Source: Agaribacter marinus
GTDB taxonomy: Bacteria > Pseudomonadota > Gammaproteobacteria > Enterobacterales > Alteromonadaceae
Reading direction: 5' to 3'
Assembly (NCBI RefSeq): GCF_030160655.1
Contig: NZ_BSOT01000002.1
Coordinates: 62,001-126,000, forward strand
DNA length: 64,000 bases
Shown: piece after piece, positions 22,098 to 31,047 of the stretch
Position numbering within the stretch: the first letter of the stretch is position 1
How the letters are laid out: each line of letters starts with the position of its first letter
Translations under genes and position numbers: made by a program
The notes under the pieces: generated by a model
Told to the model about the DNA's origin: nothing
Seen by the model: the letters and a program-made list of their open reading frames with translations, nothing else
Database searches by the model: none

Positions 22098-24161
22098 ATG
22101 AAACCTTCTCGCCTTCCACTATGCCTTTGTTCTGCAGTTATATGCATACCATTACAAGCGATATCTGCGCAAACGCCTGACGAAGAAGTAAAAAAACAGG
22201 ACGTTGAAACACTCGAAATCCGAGGTGCTAGAAATCAAGCCAATGACGAAATGAACGTTGAAACCCGCAAACTTATGAAAGTCGCTGGCTTAGACAACGA
22301 TCCGCTTGCCGCGGTGTTTTCCCTACCAGGTGTTATCTATGCCGGGGGAGATGACGGCGGCGAACCTGCTATTAGGGGTTCGTCACCAAACGATAACGCA
22401 TTTTACATCGACGATATACCGGTTAACTATGTATTCCACCTTTTTGGCGATAGCATATTTAATGAAAATGTTATTAGAGACTTTGCTCTTCACCCCGCTG
22501 GATTTGGTAGTCAGTATAGCAACGCAACTGGCGGTGTTTTTGATGTCAAACTGCGAGATCCTAAAAATCAAGATTTAGCCGCGACGGTTAACCTCGGTAT
22601 GTTGAAAACCGGTTTTATGGTAGAGGGTGGCATAACCGAAGACCAAGCGTTTTATTTCACCTATCGTCGTAGTCTTATTCATCTGTTTATTAATGAAGGG
22701 GAAGAGGATGAAGAAGATCCCGGCTTCGTGATTTACCAAGCACCAGTGAGTGACGATTACCAAGGAAAATATCAATGGTTAATTGGCAACAATCATAAAC
22801 TAACATTTACTGTCGCTGGCGCCAGCGACAGCGGGGCCGCAAACATTGCTGCACATGCTGAAGAAGCCCGCGCAGATCCCGATATTATTGGAGATTATGA
22901 GATAAACGACAAATTTGATAGCCAAAGTTTATCTTGGCAGTATTTTGGCAATGATCTTAAGATCATGCATCTAACCATAGGACACTCTAACGAAAAAGAA
23001 AGAGAATCATTTGGTGCAGGACAGTTTATCAATGTTGATAACGATGTTTACAACGCACGTTTTCTTTATCAGTTCAATTGGATTGACGACCATCAGCTGA
23101 TAGCGGGTATCGATCTGGACAGAGAAGAAACGAACTATAGTTATAATGCCATTATTTATTTTTGTACTGACCATGACCGCGACTGCGAGAGTAAAAAAGG
23201 CGATCGTATTCAAGACACCGACAAGTTGGTGTCAAACAACTACGCAGCGTACTTTAATGATATATGGTCCCTAAATGACAATTGGCAATTGGAAACTGGC
23301 ATCCGCGCCGAATATAACGACTACATTAAACAACGCTTTATTCAACCGCGCCTATCACTCTCGTGGTTTGCAACACCAGCCTTAACGCTAACAGCAAAAG
23401 CGGGGGAATATAGTCGCTTTCCTGATGTTAATACGGTGCTCAAAAAAATTGGTAATCCAGCGCTTAATGCGCCGACAGCTAGACACTACTCGCTAGGCAT
23501 GAACTATCAATTTGCAGATATTTGGCAAACGTCATTTGACGTTTATCACAAAGACTTAAAAAATCTAGCTCGGTCAATTAATGATGGCGAACCAAATGAA
23601 GATTTACGCTACAGCAATGACTTGTCTGGTGACGCCAATGGCTTTGAGTGGTTGATTAGAAGAGACAAACGAAATGGATGGTATGGCTGGGCATCCGTCA
23701 GTTGGTCTCAAAGCGAACGTACCGACGAATTTACCAATACAACAACTGAGTACTACCTTGATACGCCTGTTATTGCGAACCTAGTTGTTAACTATGAACT
23801 AAATGATCGCTGGGATTTTGGTTTAAAGCTGTCTGTGCGCAGTGGCGCAAAATATACACCAATCATTGGTTTGCGTGATAACCCAGATCACCCAGGGCAT
23901 TATCTGCCTGTTTATGGCAATTTAAACTCCGAAACCTTACCGGCCTACCGCCGTTTAGATCTGCAAGCCAACTATAAAACGACTATCTTTGGTAATGATG
24001 CAGAGTGGAACTTCGCCATTTTAAACGTGACAGGGAATAGAAATGTATCAGGTTATTATTTCGCACCTGATGGCAATGAAACGCCTGACAATTTCATCAT
24101 AGATGCTCAAGAAGGCATGGGCTCTTTTCCAGCCATCGGTTTGAAAATACATTTTGATTAA
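22098..24161 (+). CDS. TonB-dependent outer-membrane receptor
   Basis: 687 aa with a signal peptide (cleavage near ISAQTP). A TonB-box-like strand (ETLEIRGAR) and plug domain follow: DPLAAVFSLPGVIYAGGDDG, AIRGSSPNDNAFYIDDIPV and FGSQYSNATGGVFDVKLRD. The rest is a beta-barrel rich in aromatic alternation. Similar in size to receptors for small ligands (siderophores, oligosaccharides); substrate not predictable. No transport partner or regulator is adjacent. Confidence 0.92.
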   Translation: MKPSRLPLCLCSAVICIPLQAISAQTPDEEVKKQDVETLEIRGARNQANDEMNVETRKLMKVAGLDNDPLAAVFSLPGVIYAGGDDGGEPAIRGSSPNDNAFYIDDIPVNYVFHLFGDSIFNENVIRDFALHPAGFGSQYSNATGGVFDVKLRDPKNQDLAATVNLGMLKTGFMVEGGITEDQAFYFTYRRSLIHLFINEGEEDEEDPGFVIYQAPVSDDYQGKYQWLIGNNHKLTFTVAGASDSGAANIAAHAEEARADPDIIGDYEINDKFDSQSLSWQYFGNDLKIMHLTIGHSNEKERESFGAGQFINVDNDVYNARFLYQFNWIDDHQLIAGIDLDREETNYSYNAIIYFCTDHDRDCESKKGDRIQDTDKLVSNNYAAYFNDIWSLNDNWQLETGIRAEYNDYIKQRFIQPRLSLSWFATPALTLTAKAGEYSRFPDVNTVLKKIGNPALNAPTARHYSLGMNYQFADIWQTSFDVYHKDLKNLARSINDGEPNEDLRYSNDLSGDANGFEWLIRRDKRNGWYGWASVSWSQSERTDEFTNTTTEYYLDTPVIANLVVNYELNDRWDFGLKLSVRSGAKYTPIIGLRDNPDHPGHYLPVYGNLNSETLPAYRRLDLQANYKTTIFGNDAEWNFAILNVTGNRNVSGYYFAPDGNETPDNFIIDAQEGMGSFPAIGLKIHFD

Positions 24162-24189
24162 CATTCAAATCAATAAATCGAATAAGACA

Positions 24190-24720
24190 TTAATTCGGCG
24201 TCCATTCACCAAACTTCAAAATTTTGTCGATTAACAATTTCGCGATAATTTGATGGTCATGAGTGGATGGATGCCAGTTACAGCCTGTCTTAGCTAAGTT
24301 ATTTGGCAACATCACATGCGCTATACGTCCTTTCCTTTCAGGTATCGCTTCTTGATGCTTAATTATTTTCTGTTTATACCTTTGCTCAATACCGATGGAA
24401 GTGGTTATTAAGATAATCTTTACATCAGGATATACATTAAATAAACGATTCAGCAACGCATTGTAAGCAGAGATAAAGCGTTGCTCTTCTGCTCGGGGTT
24501 TGGTAGAAAAATCATTGCCCCCAAGTTGAATCACCACATAATTTGCATGCCATGACCCCATGTCCCAGCGGCTGGTCTTTTCAGACGTTAATGTGCGAGG
24601 AAAATACGCCATGAATGCATCTGGGTCTGTGGTTCCTATACTTCCGTAATTGCGGACAATCCCCTTCCCAGCCCATGCTTCAAAGTGAGCTTCCGCATTA
24701 AAATATTTGGCGGCATTACA
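24190..24720 (-). pseudogene. CE2-like SGNH acetylesterase, 5'-truncated remnant
   Basis: The frame reads as the C-terminal half of a carbohydrate esterase family 2-type SGNH hydrolase. AKYFNAEAHFEAWAGKGIVR and NYGSIGTTDPDAF (upstream of the first internal ATG at 24612), VVIQLGGNDFS (GxND block) and CNWHPSTHDHQ (catalytic Asp/His block) are recognisable. The signal peptide, N-terminal jelly-roll and the GDS block carrying the nucleophile are absent, and the frame ends at 24730 against a second truncated gene. No start or RBS is apparent at the cut. An inactive remnant is the likely reading; residues such as TGA at 24730-24732 close the frame. Confidence 0.75.
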
Positions 24721-25078
24721 AGCGGTTCCTCATAGTGGTAATTATTCCGGCGCTAAATCGTATATTTTAAGAATGGGCGAAGCCTTACATCACGAATTAG
24801 AAGACAAGAACATACATGTTTCTGTGCTTATTCCTGGACCAACAGATACACCAGGCTTAAATGCTAGAAATGATATCGATTTATCAAAATTTCCAGGAAA
24901 AGTGATGTCTGCCGAGGACGTCGTTAATGAAGGATTAAACGCCTTAGTCAACGATAAGGCCACTCACCTTGCTGGTATACACAACAGGATAATGAAAAAA
25001 ATAATGCCTAATAGCTTGTTAACGAAAATGATGGGGAGTTTGATGAAAAAACATGCCCCTAAAGAATTGTCTATTTAA
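24704..25078 (+). pseudogene. Short-chain dehydrogenase/reductase, 5'-truncated remnant
   Basis: The frame begins in the middle of an SDR fold: LAALQAVPHSGNYSGAKSY, containing the catalytic Tyr and Lys of YxxxK, then MGEALHHELEDKNIHVSVLI and PGPTDTPG. The Rossmann half with the TGxxxGxG nucleotide-binding motif is missing, about 140 residues by family norm. It abuts, head to head, the truncated esterase remnant; the two share the bases around 24704-24720. It is unlikely to bind cofactor or be active. A TTG at 24707 could start translation but lacks a convincing RBS. Confidence 0.8.
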
Positions 25079-25089
25079 GTACTGCGGAA

Positions 25090-25143
25090 AGAGTTACCCG
25101 TTTTGACAAAACAAATCTATAAATCAAAACGGAAAGTAACTCT
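25090..25143. repeat. Interrupted inverted repeat, probable terminator
   Basis: AGAGTTAC-CCGTTTTGA (25090-25106) pairs with TCAAAACGG (25124-25132) and GTAACTCT (25136-25143), with a 3-nt bulge in the right arm and a 17-nt loop. It lies between the SDR remnant and the convergent tautomerase gene and may terminate both, although it is unusually long. Confidence 0.6.
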
Positions 25144-25180
25144 CTTCCCTCGTTACTCGCGAGTGTTACGACACACTAAA

Positions 25181-25384
25181 CTAATCAAGCGATTTTCGAA
25201 TATCAGAGACTAAATCAAACCCTATTCCCCAATTGTCTAACTCAACCTCGTCTATTATCACAAACGTACTTTTAGGATCTTTGTTAAGCACTTCTTTTAG
25301 TAAGTGATTAACGCCAGATACAAGACGTTGTTTTTGCTGTCGTGTGACGCCTTCATTGGTAACTTTGATATTTACATATGGCAT
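25181..25384 (-). CDS. 4-oxalocrotonate tautomerase family protein
   Basis: 67 aa, typical size. After Met removal the N-terminal Pro (MPYVNIKVTNEG) is the catalytic base of this superfamily. The family pattern continues: QQKQRLVSGVNHLLKEVLNK and FVIIDEVELDNWGIG. These enzymes tautomerise or dehalogenate small keto/enol substrates. Last gene of a three-gene unit with an NTF2-like protein (13 bp upstream) and a GST; the substrate is unknown. Confidence 0.9.
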   Translation of the reverse strand: MPYVNIKVTNEGVTRQQKQRLVSGVNHLLKEVLNKDPKSTFVIIDEVELDNWGIGFDLVSDIRKSLD

Positions 25385-25397
25385 TTTTTATTCCTCG

Positions 25398-25763
25398 TTA
25401 TTCCTGCGGTAAAGGCAGTACGTTGCAATACATTTTGCTCACGATTTTCCACTGCGCGTTTTCTTTCAATAAGCCAATAAAATCTATGTAATGGTAGTCG
25501 AGTAAGGGACATTCTAATTTTGCCATCGCCTGCTCACCCACTATATCTAGACTTAATATTTTGTATTGAAAAGTATGCCCGAGTTTTGCAGGAACGGGCC
25601 TTGCGCCCACCAAACTTAGCCACTCTTCGAGCGTCTTAGAAACACCGGGGCTTCGCAAAGTTAGTTGAGGCGCACAGATACTACGCAGGCGTTTGGTATC
25701 TGCATAGTGTAAGCCTGTAAAATATTGATTGAGTATGGCGCTTACGGCATCAAAATCTCGCAT
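25398..25763 (-). CDS. NTF2-like (lumazine-binding-type) protein
   Basis: 121 aa of the NTF2-like/SnoaL superfamily, closest to Lumazine_bd_2: AILNQYFTGLHYADTKRLRS at the N-terminal helices, APQLTLRSPG, then the beta-sheet end DFIGLLKENAQWKIVSKMY. Such proteins bind small hydrophobic ligands or act as isomerases/dehydratases. Middle gene of the GST-NTF2-tautomerase unit. Confidence 0.85.
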   Translation of the reverse strand: MRDFDAVSAILNQYFTGLHYADTKRLRSICAPQLTLRSPGVSKTLEEWLSLVGARPVPAKLGHTFQYKILSLDIVGEQAMAKLECPLLDYHYIDFIGLLKENAQWKIVSKMYCNVLPLPQE

Positions 25764-25777
25764 AGTCTACGCTGCCT

Positions 25778-26389
25778 TTACACTGCTTCTGGAATGGCAA
25801 ATGCCATGTTTTCGTTTTTTATGACTGTTTTAAATGTTGATGAGGAAGAAACGTGCTCAACTAACCGTCGTACATTTTTACCAAGCGGAATGTGAACATA
25901 TGGAAAGACGCTACCCCAACTTGCATAAATAGTGACTAAATAATCCAACACACTGACATGTTTGCCCAGCAAAAAGTCTTGTTTAGCGAGTCGCTTGTCG
26001 ACTATTTTCCATAGATCCGCTGTTTTAGACGCCAACAGATTCATTAATTCATCTTTTTCACTACTCGATGGCATTGCAAAATGCGCTGTGAACATCTTAG
26101 AGTAAGCTGGGTGTAAGGTTGCGTAGTTAAACATTAACAGGCCGTTAAACTCTAATGGGTCACATTGCAACGCAATATTATGTTTTTCAATTAGATACAG
26201 ACAAATGGCTGCGCCCTCTGTAAGTACACCGTCAGGTGTTTTTAACGCAGGTACTTGTCCCGTCGGATTTATATCTAAATAGTTTTCTACGTCTTGGTGA
26301 AAAATGATCTCCACTGGTAAGTTTTGATCAAGTAGAAGTGCATGAATGGCACTTGAACAGCTGCCTGACATTGAGTACAAGGTATACAT
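25778..26389 (-). CDS. Glutathione S-transferase
   Basis: 203 aa. N-terminal thioredoxin-like domain: MYTLYSMSGSCSSAIHALLL (with Ser/Cys at the usual activation position), QVPALKTPDGVLTEGAAICL (cis-Pro and Glu-Ser/Gly glutathione contacts). C-terminal helical domain with LLGKHVSVLDYLVTIYASW. Cytosolic conjugation or glutathione-dependent conversion; substrate unknown. First gene of the unit and divergent from a LysR regulator, 93 bp away. Confidence 0.93.
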   Translation of the reverse strand: MYTLYSMSGSCSSAIHALLLDQNLPVEIIFHQDVENYLDINPTGQVPALKTPDGVLTEGAAICLYLIEKHNIALQCDPLEFNGLLMFNYATLHPAYSKMFTAHFAMPSSSEKDELMNLLASKTADLWKIVDKRLAKQDFLLGKHVSVLDYLVTIYASWGSVFPYVHIPLGKNVRRLVEHVSSSSTFKTVIKNENMAFAIPEAV

Positions 26390-26482
26390 AAGTTTTCCTC
26401 TTTGTGTTTAATCCCGCAACACACTATACAAAGCTATTCACTGCTGATAAATTCTCTAAAAATACAAAAGGCCTATGCAAAA

Positions 26483-27382
26483 ATGCACAGCTGGGATGAT
26501 TTTCGAATATTCTTATCAGTGGCAGAAACGGGGAGTTATTCTGCGTCCGCTAGAGCATTGGGTGTGAACCATTCCACGATATCTAGGCGCATAAAAAATT
26601 TAGAGAAACAGCATGGCGTTAAATTGCTCGAACGCACCCAGCAAGGCTATAGATTGACCGAGGCCGGACAATCCATCATTAAAATTATTGAGCAAGCGAA
26701 AGAAGCAACGACACAAGCGTCACGGCTTCTTAGTGGTCATGATGATAGGCTGCGTGGTGAAATTAAATTAACCATGCCACATGAAATTTTTGATTTATTT
26801 TTAGCAAAACCACTCTCTGACTTTTGCCTGCAATATCCAGAGATTCAACTTAATCTTGCCGTTAAACCAGGATTAAAGAACATCGCGAACCGCGAATCAG
26901 ATTTAGCGGTAAGGATCACACCTGAGCCACCTGAATATTTGATAGGTAGGCGTATTACCTACATTCAGCATGCTTTGTATGCCAATAGCGAAGTTCAGCA
27001 AACTATATCTCAAGGAAAACCCGTGCCATTGGTTCTGTGGCCTCATATTACAACTGTACCTCACTGGGCAAAAGACAATTTCAGCCAAACCTACACAGCC
27101 GTGTACGTTGATGATTTATCGTCTATGCACCAAGCAGTAAAAGCTGGCATGGGGGTAGCCCGAATGCCTTGCTTCTATCCAGACTTTATGGAATGCCCTG
27201 AGGTAATAAAACTGCCAATACAACAGGCGCAGTCACGTTGGGGAATTTGGTTACTCAATCACGTAGACTTGCGTAATTCTGCTCGTATAGTGGCTTGTAA
27301 GAAAGTGATCACTAAGCATTTAACACAAAATATACCCGTTTTTTTGGGTGACGCGAAAAAGCAACACAATCACTCCATATAA
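26483..27382 (+). CDS. LysR-family transcriptional regulator
   Basis: 299 aa from ATG 26483 (MHSWDDFRIFLSVAETGSYS), the standard LysR N-terminus; 27 extra upstream residues are not family-like. Winged HTH at about 1-60 (ASARALGVNHSTISRRIKNL), then a LysR substrate-binding domain (LRGEIKLTMPHEIFDLFLAK). By position it probably controls the divergent GST-NTF2-tautomerase operon; the shared region is 26390-26482. Confidence 0.93.
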   Translation: MHSWDDFRIFLSVAETGSYSASARALGVNHSTISRRIKNLEKQHGVKLLERTQQGYRLTEAGQSIIKIIEQAKEATTQASRLLSGHDDRLRGEIKLTMPHEIFDLFLAKPLSDFCLQYPEIQLNLAVKPGLKNIANRESDLAVRITPEPPEYLIGRRITYIQHALYANSEVQQTISQGKPVPLVLWPHITTVPHWAKDNFSQTYTAVYVDDLSSMHQAVKAGMGVARMPCFYPDFMECPEVIKLPIQQAQSRWGIWLLNHVDLRNSARIVACKKVITKHLTQNIPVFLGDAKKQHNHSI

Positions 27383-27634
27383 AAAAAACAAAATTTATAT
27401 TCAAACCACAATTTAACAAAAAAACCAAAAAAATCGCTATCTCACCGATAAAAAATACTAACAAAAGCTACAAAAACCCTTTTAAAACAAAGGTTATAGC
27501 AATAATCACGGTCGATACAACAAAATATTATTTACACATAAAAACATTTTCTTTACATATAATTCACACAAGAATAGGATCCACGATGCAATCATAAGTG
27601 AAAAATATAATTAATATATAAAACAGGATGACGC
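27383..27634. promoter_or_regulatory. A-rich intergenic region upstream of TonB receptor
   Basis: 252 bp that is very A-rich on the + strand and carries no ORF. Two near-identical motifs, TTTACACATAA (27531-27541) and TTTACATATAA (27552-27562), are spaced 21 bp apart and could be a tandem regulator site or promoter elements. No regulator can be named. Confidence 0.4.
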
Positions 27635-30600
27635 ATGAGGAATAAATTCAAGTTAAGCCCACTAGCAAAGGCACTAATACCCGTCTTGCTATGCACAAAC
27701 GCTAGTTTTATCCACGCCCAAACAAACGATGCAGAAAAGAGTACTGACGAATTAGAAGTCATTGAAGTAAAAGGCTTTAAAGGCAGTCTGTTGAGGTCAC
27801 TCAACAACAAACGCGCAAGTGATACTATTAGTGATTCGATTTTTTCTGAAGACATAGGTAAATCTGCAGACCAAGACATTGGTGAAGCATTGCAAAGAGT
27901 GACCGGCGTCTCCATTCAACGAGGCGGTGGCGCAACAGATGGCGGAGACTCCACAACCATCAGTATTCGTGGCGCGAGTCCTGACTTAAACGTAATAAGC
28001 CTGAACGGCGTTACGCTGACAAGTAGCAGCGAAAACCAGACAGTTGATTTAAGCGCTTATTCGTCAGACATTCTAAACTCAATTGAAGTAATAAAGACGG
28101 CCACCGCAGATCAAAACGAAGGAAGTTTAGGTGCAAACGTCGTTTTAAAAACCTTCCGTCCTTTAGATGCGACGGAAAATAGACGAGTATTAGAATTGCA
28201 GTCTCGTTACAGCGATTTTGCCGATGAAACAGATTACAAAATATCAGGGTCTTTTTCTGAAAAATTTTTAGATGAAACCTTAGGTGTATATGTCACCGCT
28301 TTTTCAGAAACTCAAGGCTACCGAAAAGACTCGTTTTTTACTAACAACTACGAAGTAAAAACGTTTCCCCATGCGATAAATGCGCAATCAGGGGAAGTTA
28401 TCGATGGCCCTATTACTGGCTACGTAAATGGTCAAAACGGCTATGCGCTATTTAAAAACAGCCTAGAACGTGAAGGTTTTACATCTGCAATTCAGTGGCA
28501 ACCCACTGATGCGACCGAAGTGGTATTAGATATTACGGTCTCGGACCAATTTCTGACGGCAGATGAAAATACATTTACATTGCTAGGTCCTCAATCTGCT
28601 TACACAGACGCAGATCCTCTTGTGACGGGAGACGACCCTTGGCTCGTCTTCAATCCAGAGAACCAACTGTTCGAAAAAGTATTGGCGCGCTCATCGCGGG
28701 GGCGTATTGCCCAAAGAGAATCCGGCGTAGAAACCACCAACCGCATCTATAGCGTTGATCTTAGTCATTACTTTACCGACGCATTTAGCATGGAATTTAA
28801 AGTCGGTTATTCTAAAACTGTTGCGGATGATGATTACTATACTTACATCAACACAAACAACTTTGTGCATGTTAACGACGAACTCATTGAAAACTTACCA
28901 TTAGATACACTGGAACCCGTCGGTTATGATTGTACCTCGGGTCGCTGTGTCGCTCGTTTTGGCGAGGGTCTTGTAAACTTCGGCCCGGGTCAAACCGGTG
29001 CGCAAGGCGAAGACAATTCTGACAATACGGTAACCACTGGTTTCAACCCTGATGACTTAGCATCAATTCATCTTCAACAGGTCAATACGCGTGACCGAGA
29101 TATGAGCGATGAACAAAAACAAGTCTTTTTAGATTTTGACTATGGCGCCGATTGGGGACCTATTACTACCATTGAGTTTGGTGCCAAATACCAAAAGCGG
29201 AATAAAGATGTATTTAACCAAAATAACTTCTTTGACAATGCCGACAATGCTTGGGTACCTGGCGAAAATGCGCCTTCGCCATCGCTTGGCGTAGGCGTAT
29301 CATCAATACAACTGTCAACCGTTACCAAAGGGCAAACGCCTCATGGAGATGATTTCTTATCAAAATTAGGTTACGCAAGAGACAATGCCACTGACGGCTG
29401 GTTTACAATCGACGGCGGCGCAGCACTGGACGCATTGTTTACTAACAGAGATGTAAGAACCCGCCCGGATTTGTCTAACGACAGACAGGTAGAACTAAAG
29501 AACAAAGCGTTTTATCTAAAAACCAGTTTCTCGTTCTTAGATGATGACTTAACCGGTAACATCGGCTTGCGATATGTGGATAGCACCGTAGATAGCCTTG
29601 GGTTTTCTGGCGTAAAATATGACCTCAACCAGTTCTCCTCAGATTACCGACTCATTGAAATTGCAACAGACAGTTCTCTTTCGCCTTGCACGGCTGAACA
29701 ACTATACGCGAACGGTGTCGGATACGCTGAAATTGACGGCGTAGGCGGTGCAAACCTTGCAGGAGCTTTCGATGCAAATGGGAATTGGGGCCCTGCGCCT
29801 GGTCAAAGTTGTTTTGACGAAAACTTTGACCAAAGCGCCAATACGCGTTCACGATATTGGGATGCGCGTACCGATGTGGATAATCCTGAACAATATCAAG
29901 CAACAGGTTCAAATGACTATGACAATGTTCTGCCAAGTATTACGCTAAATTATCAATTAAACGACAAAACCGTTCTTCGTTTTGCGGCGTCTAAGACAAT
30001 GGCAAGACCGAAAATCGACTCGCTTAGACCAAGCTATACATTGAACTATAATTTATGGAGTGGCGGCAACTCTGCAGGTACAATCAACAACCCTAACTTA
30101 ATCGCACTTGAGTCGAACAATATTGACTTGTCTTATGAGTGGTATTTTAGTGCAGGCGGCGCCCTTAGCGTTGCACTTTTCCATAAGGATATGTCTAATT
30201 TTGAAGAAGTCGCCACGGTCAGCTCCCATTGGCTAGATGTTTCCAAGTTGGATCAATCAGAACTAGAAGCCTTAGATCCTCTTGAAGCACTCATTCAGCC
30301 AAATGCAGATGGTTCAGCAAAAAGTGTATTTGACGAACCAAGTTGTATGCCAAACTATCGTCATAGATGGCAATCCAATGCTCTGGAATGGGTGACACAA
30401 TGCGACACAATTGATCTTAACCTACTCAGAAATGGTAAAGGTGGTAAAAACCAAGGCGTAGAGATTGGCTACAATCAAAACTACGACTTTTTACCTGGGT
30501 TCTGGAGTGGTTTAGGTGTTGCAGCCAACTATACTTATTCAGACTCAACTACCGACGCTGAAGTCATTGGCTTTGACACTCAACTGTCTTCTCTTCCTCT

Positions 30601-30970
30601 TGAGAACGTGTCCAAGCATCAGTACAACCTATCCACCTTTTGGGAACAAGACGGTAATCTTGTTCGTCTAGCCTACAATTACCGCACGGATTCTTTGGCG
30701 AGGCGCTCGTTCAGGCAAGGCGCACTTTGGAATGAAGGCGGAGGTTCTTTAGATTTATCTGCGACGTATAAGATAAATGATACATTCACCCTTACTTTTA
30801 ACGCTGTAAACTTGGGAGAGAGAGTATTCAGGCAATATTATACTAATCTCACGGATAGCAGATTTAATATTGAGGGCAATGCATTAGATGGCGAAGCCAA
30901 TAAGTCACGCACAATTCGTGAATGGGTAACCGGTTCAACATACCGCTTAGCCTTACGCGCGACTTTTTAA
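27635..30970 (+). CDS. Large TonB-dependent receptor
   Basis: 1111 aa with a signal peptide (cleavage near IHAQTN). TonB-box-like ELEVIEVKGFKGSLLRSLN, then a plug (DIGEALQRVTGVSIQRGGGA, ISIRGASPDLNVISLNGV), then a long barrel ending in LALRATF with a C-terminal Phe. Size and N-terminal pattern match the large receptors used for oligosaccharide or complex-ligand uptake in Alteromonadales and Xanthomonadales. A flavin-dependent halogenase-family gene is convergent just downstream, a common pairing in these groups. The ligand is unknown. Confidence 0.93.
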   Translation: MRNKFKLSPLAKALIPVLLCTNASFIHAQTNDAEKSTDELEVIEVKGFKGSLLRSLNNKRASDTISDSIFSEDIGKSADQDIGEALQRVTGVSIQRGGGATDGGDSTTISIRGASPDLNVISLNGVTLTSSSENQTVDLSAYSSDILNSIEVIKTATADQNEGSLGANVVLKTFRPLDATENRRVLELQSRYSDFADETDYKISGSFSEKFLDETLGVYVTAFSETQGYRKDSFFTNNYEVKTFPHAINAQSGEVIDGPITGYVNGQNGYALFKNSLEREGFTSAIQWQPTDATEVVLDITVSDQFLTADENTFTLLGPQSAYTDADPLVTGDDPWLVFNPENQLFEKVLARSSRGRIAQRESGVETTNRIYSVDLSHYFTDAFSMEFKVGYSKTVADDDYYTYINTNNFVHVNDELIENLPLDTLEPVGYDCTSGRCVARFGEGLVNFGPGQTGAQGEDNSDNTVTTGFNPDDLASIHLQQVNTRDRDMSDEQKQVFLDFDYGADWGPITTIEFGAKYQKRNKDVFNQNNFFDNADNAWVPGENAPSPSLGVGVSSIQLSTVTKGQTPHGDDFLSKLGYARDNATDGWFTIDGGAALDALFTNRDVRTRPDLSNDRQVELKNKAFYLKTSFSFLDDDLTGNIGLRYVDSTVDSLGFSGVKYDLNQFSSDYRLIEIATDSSLSPCTAEQLYANGVGYAEIDGVGGANLAGAFDANGNWGPAPGQSCFDENFDQSANTRSRYWDARTDVDNPEQYQATGSNDYDNVLPSITLNYQLNDKTVLRFAASKTMARPKIDSLRPSYTLNYNLWSGGNSAGTINNPNLIALESNNIDLSYEWYFSAGGALSVALFHKDMSNFEEVATVSSHWLDVSKLDQSELEALDPLEALIQPNADGSAKSVFDEPSCMPNYRHRWQSNALEWVTQCDTIDLNLLRNGKGGKNQGVEIGYNQNYDFLPGFWSGLGVAANYTYSDSTTDAEVIGFDTQLSSLPLENVSKHQYNLSTFWEQDGNLVRLAYNYRTDSLARRSFRQGALWNEGGGSLDLSATYKINDTFTLTFNAVNLGERVFRQYYTNLTDSRFNIEGNALDGEANKSRTIREWVTGSTYRLALRATF

Positions 30971-30991
30971 GTCTTAAAATGTAAATACCAG

Positions 30992-31029
30992 AGCGAAACT
31001 GATATTTTTCAGTTTCGCTTTTTATTTTC
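30992..31029. terminator. Bidirectional terminator
   Basis: AGCGAAACTGA (30992-31002) and TCAGTTTCGCT (31009-31019) form an 11-bp stem with a T-rich loop, followed by TTTTTATTTTC. It sits between the convergent TonB receptor and halogenase genes. Confidence 0.85.
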
Positions 31030-31047
31030 TCTTGGATAAGTTAGGTG

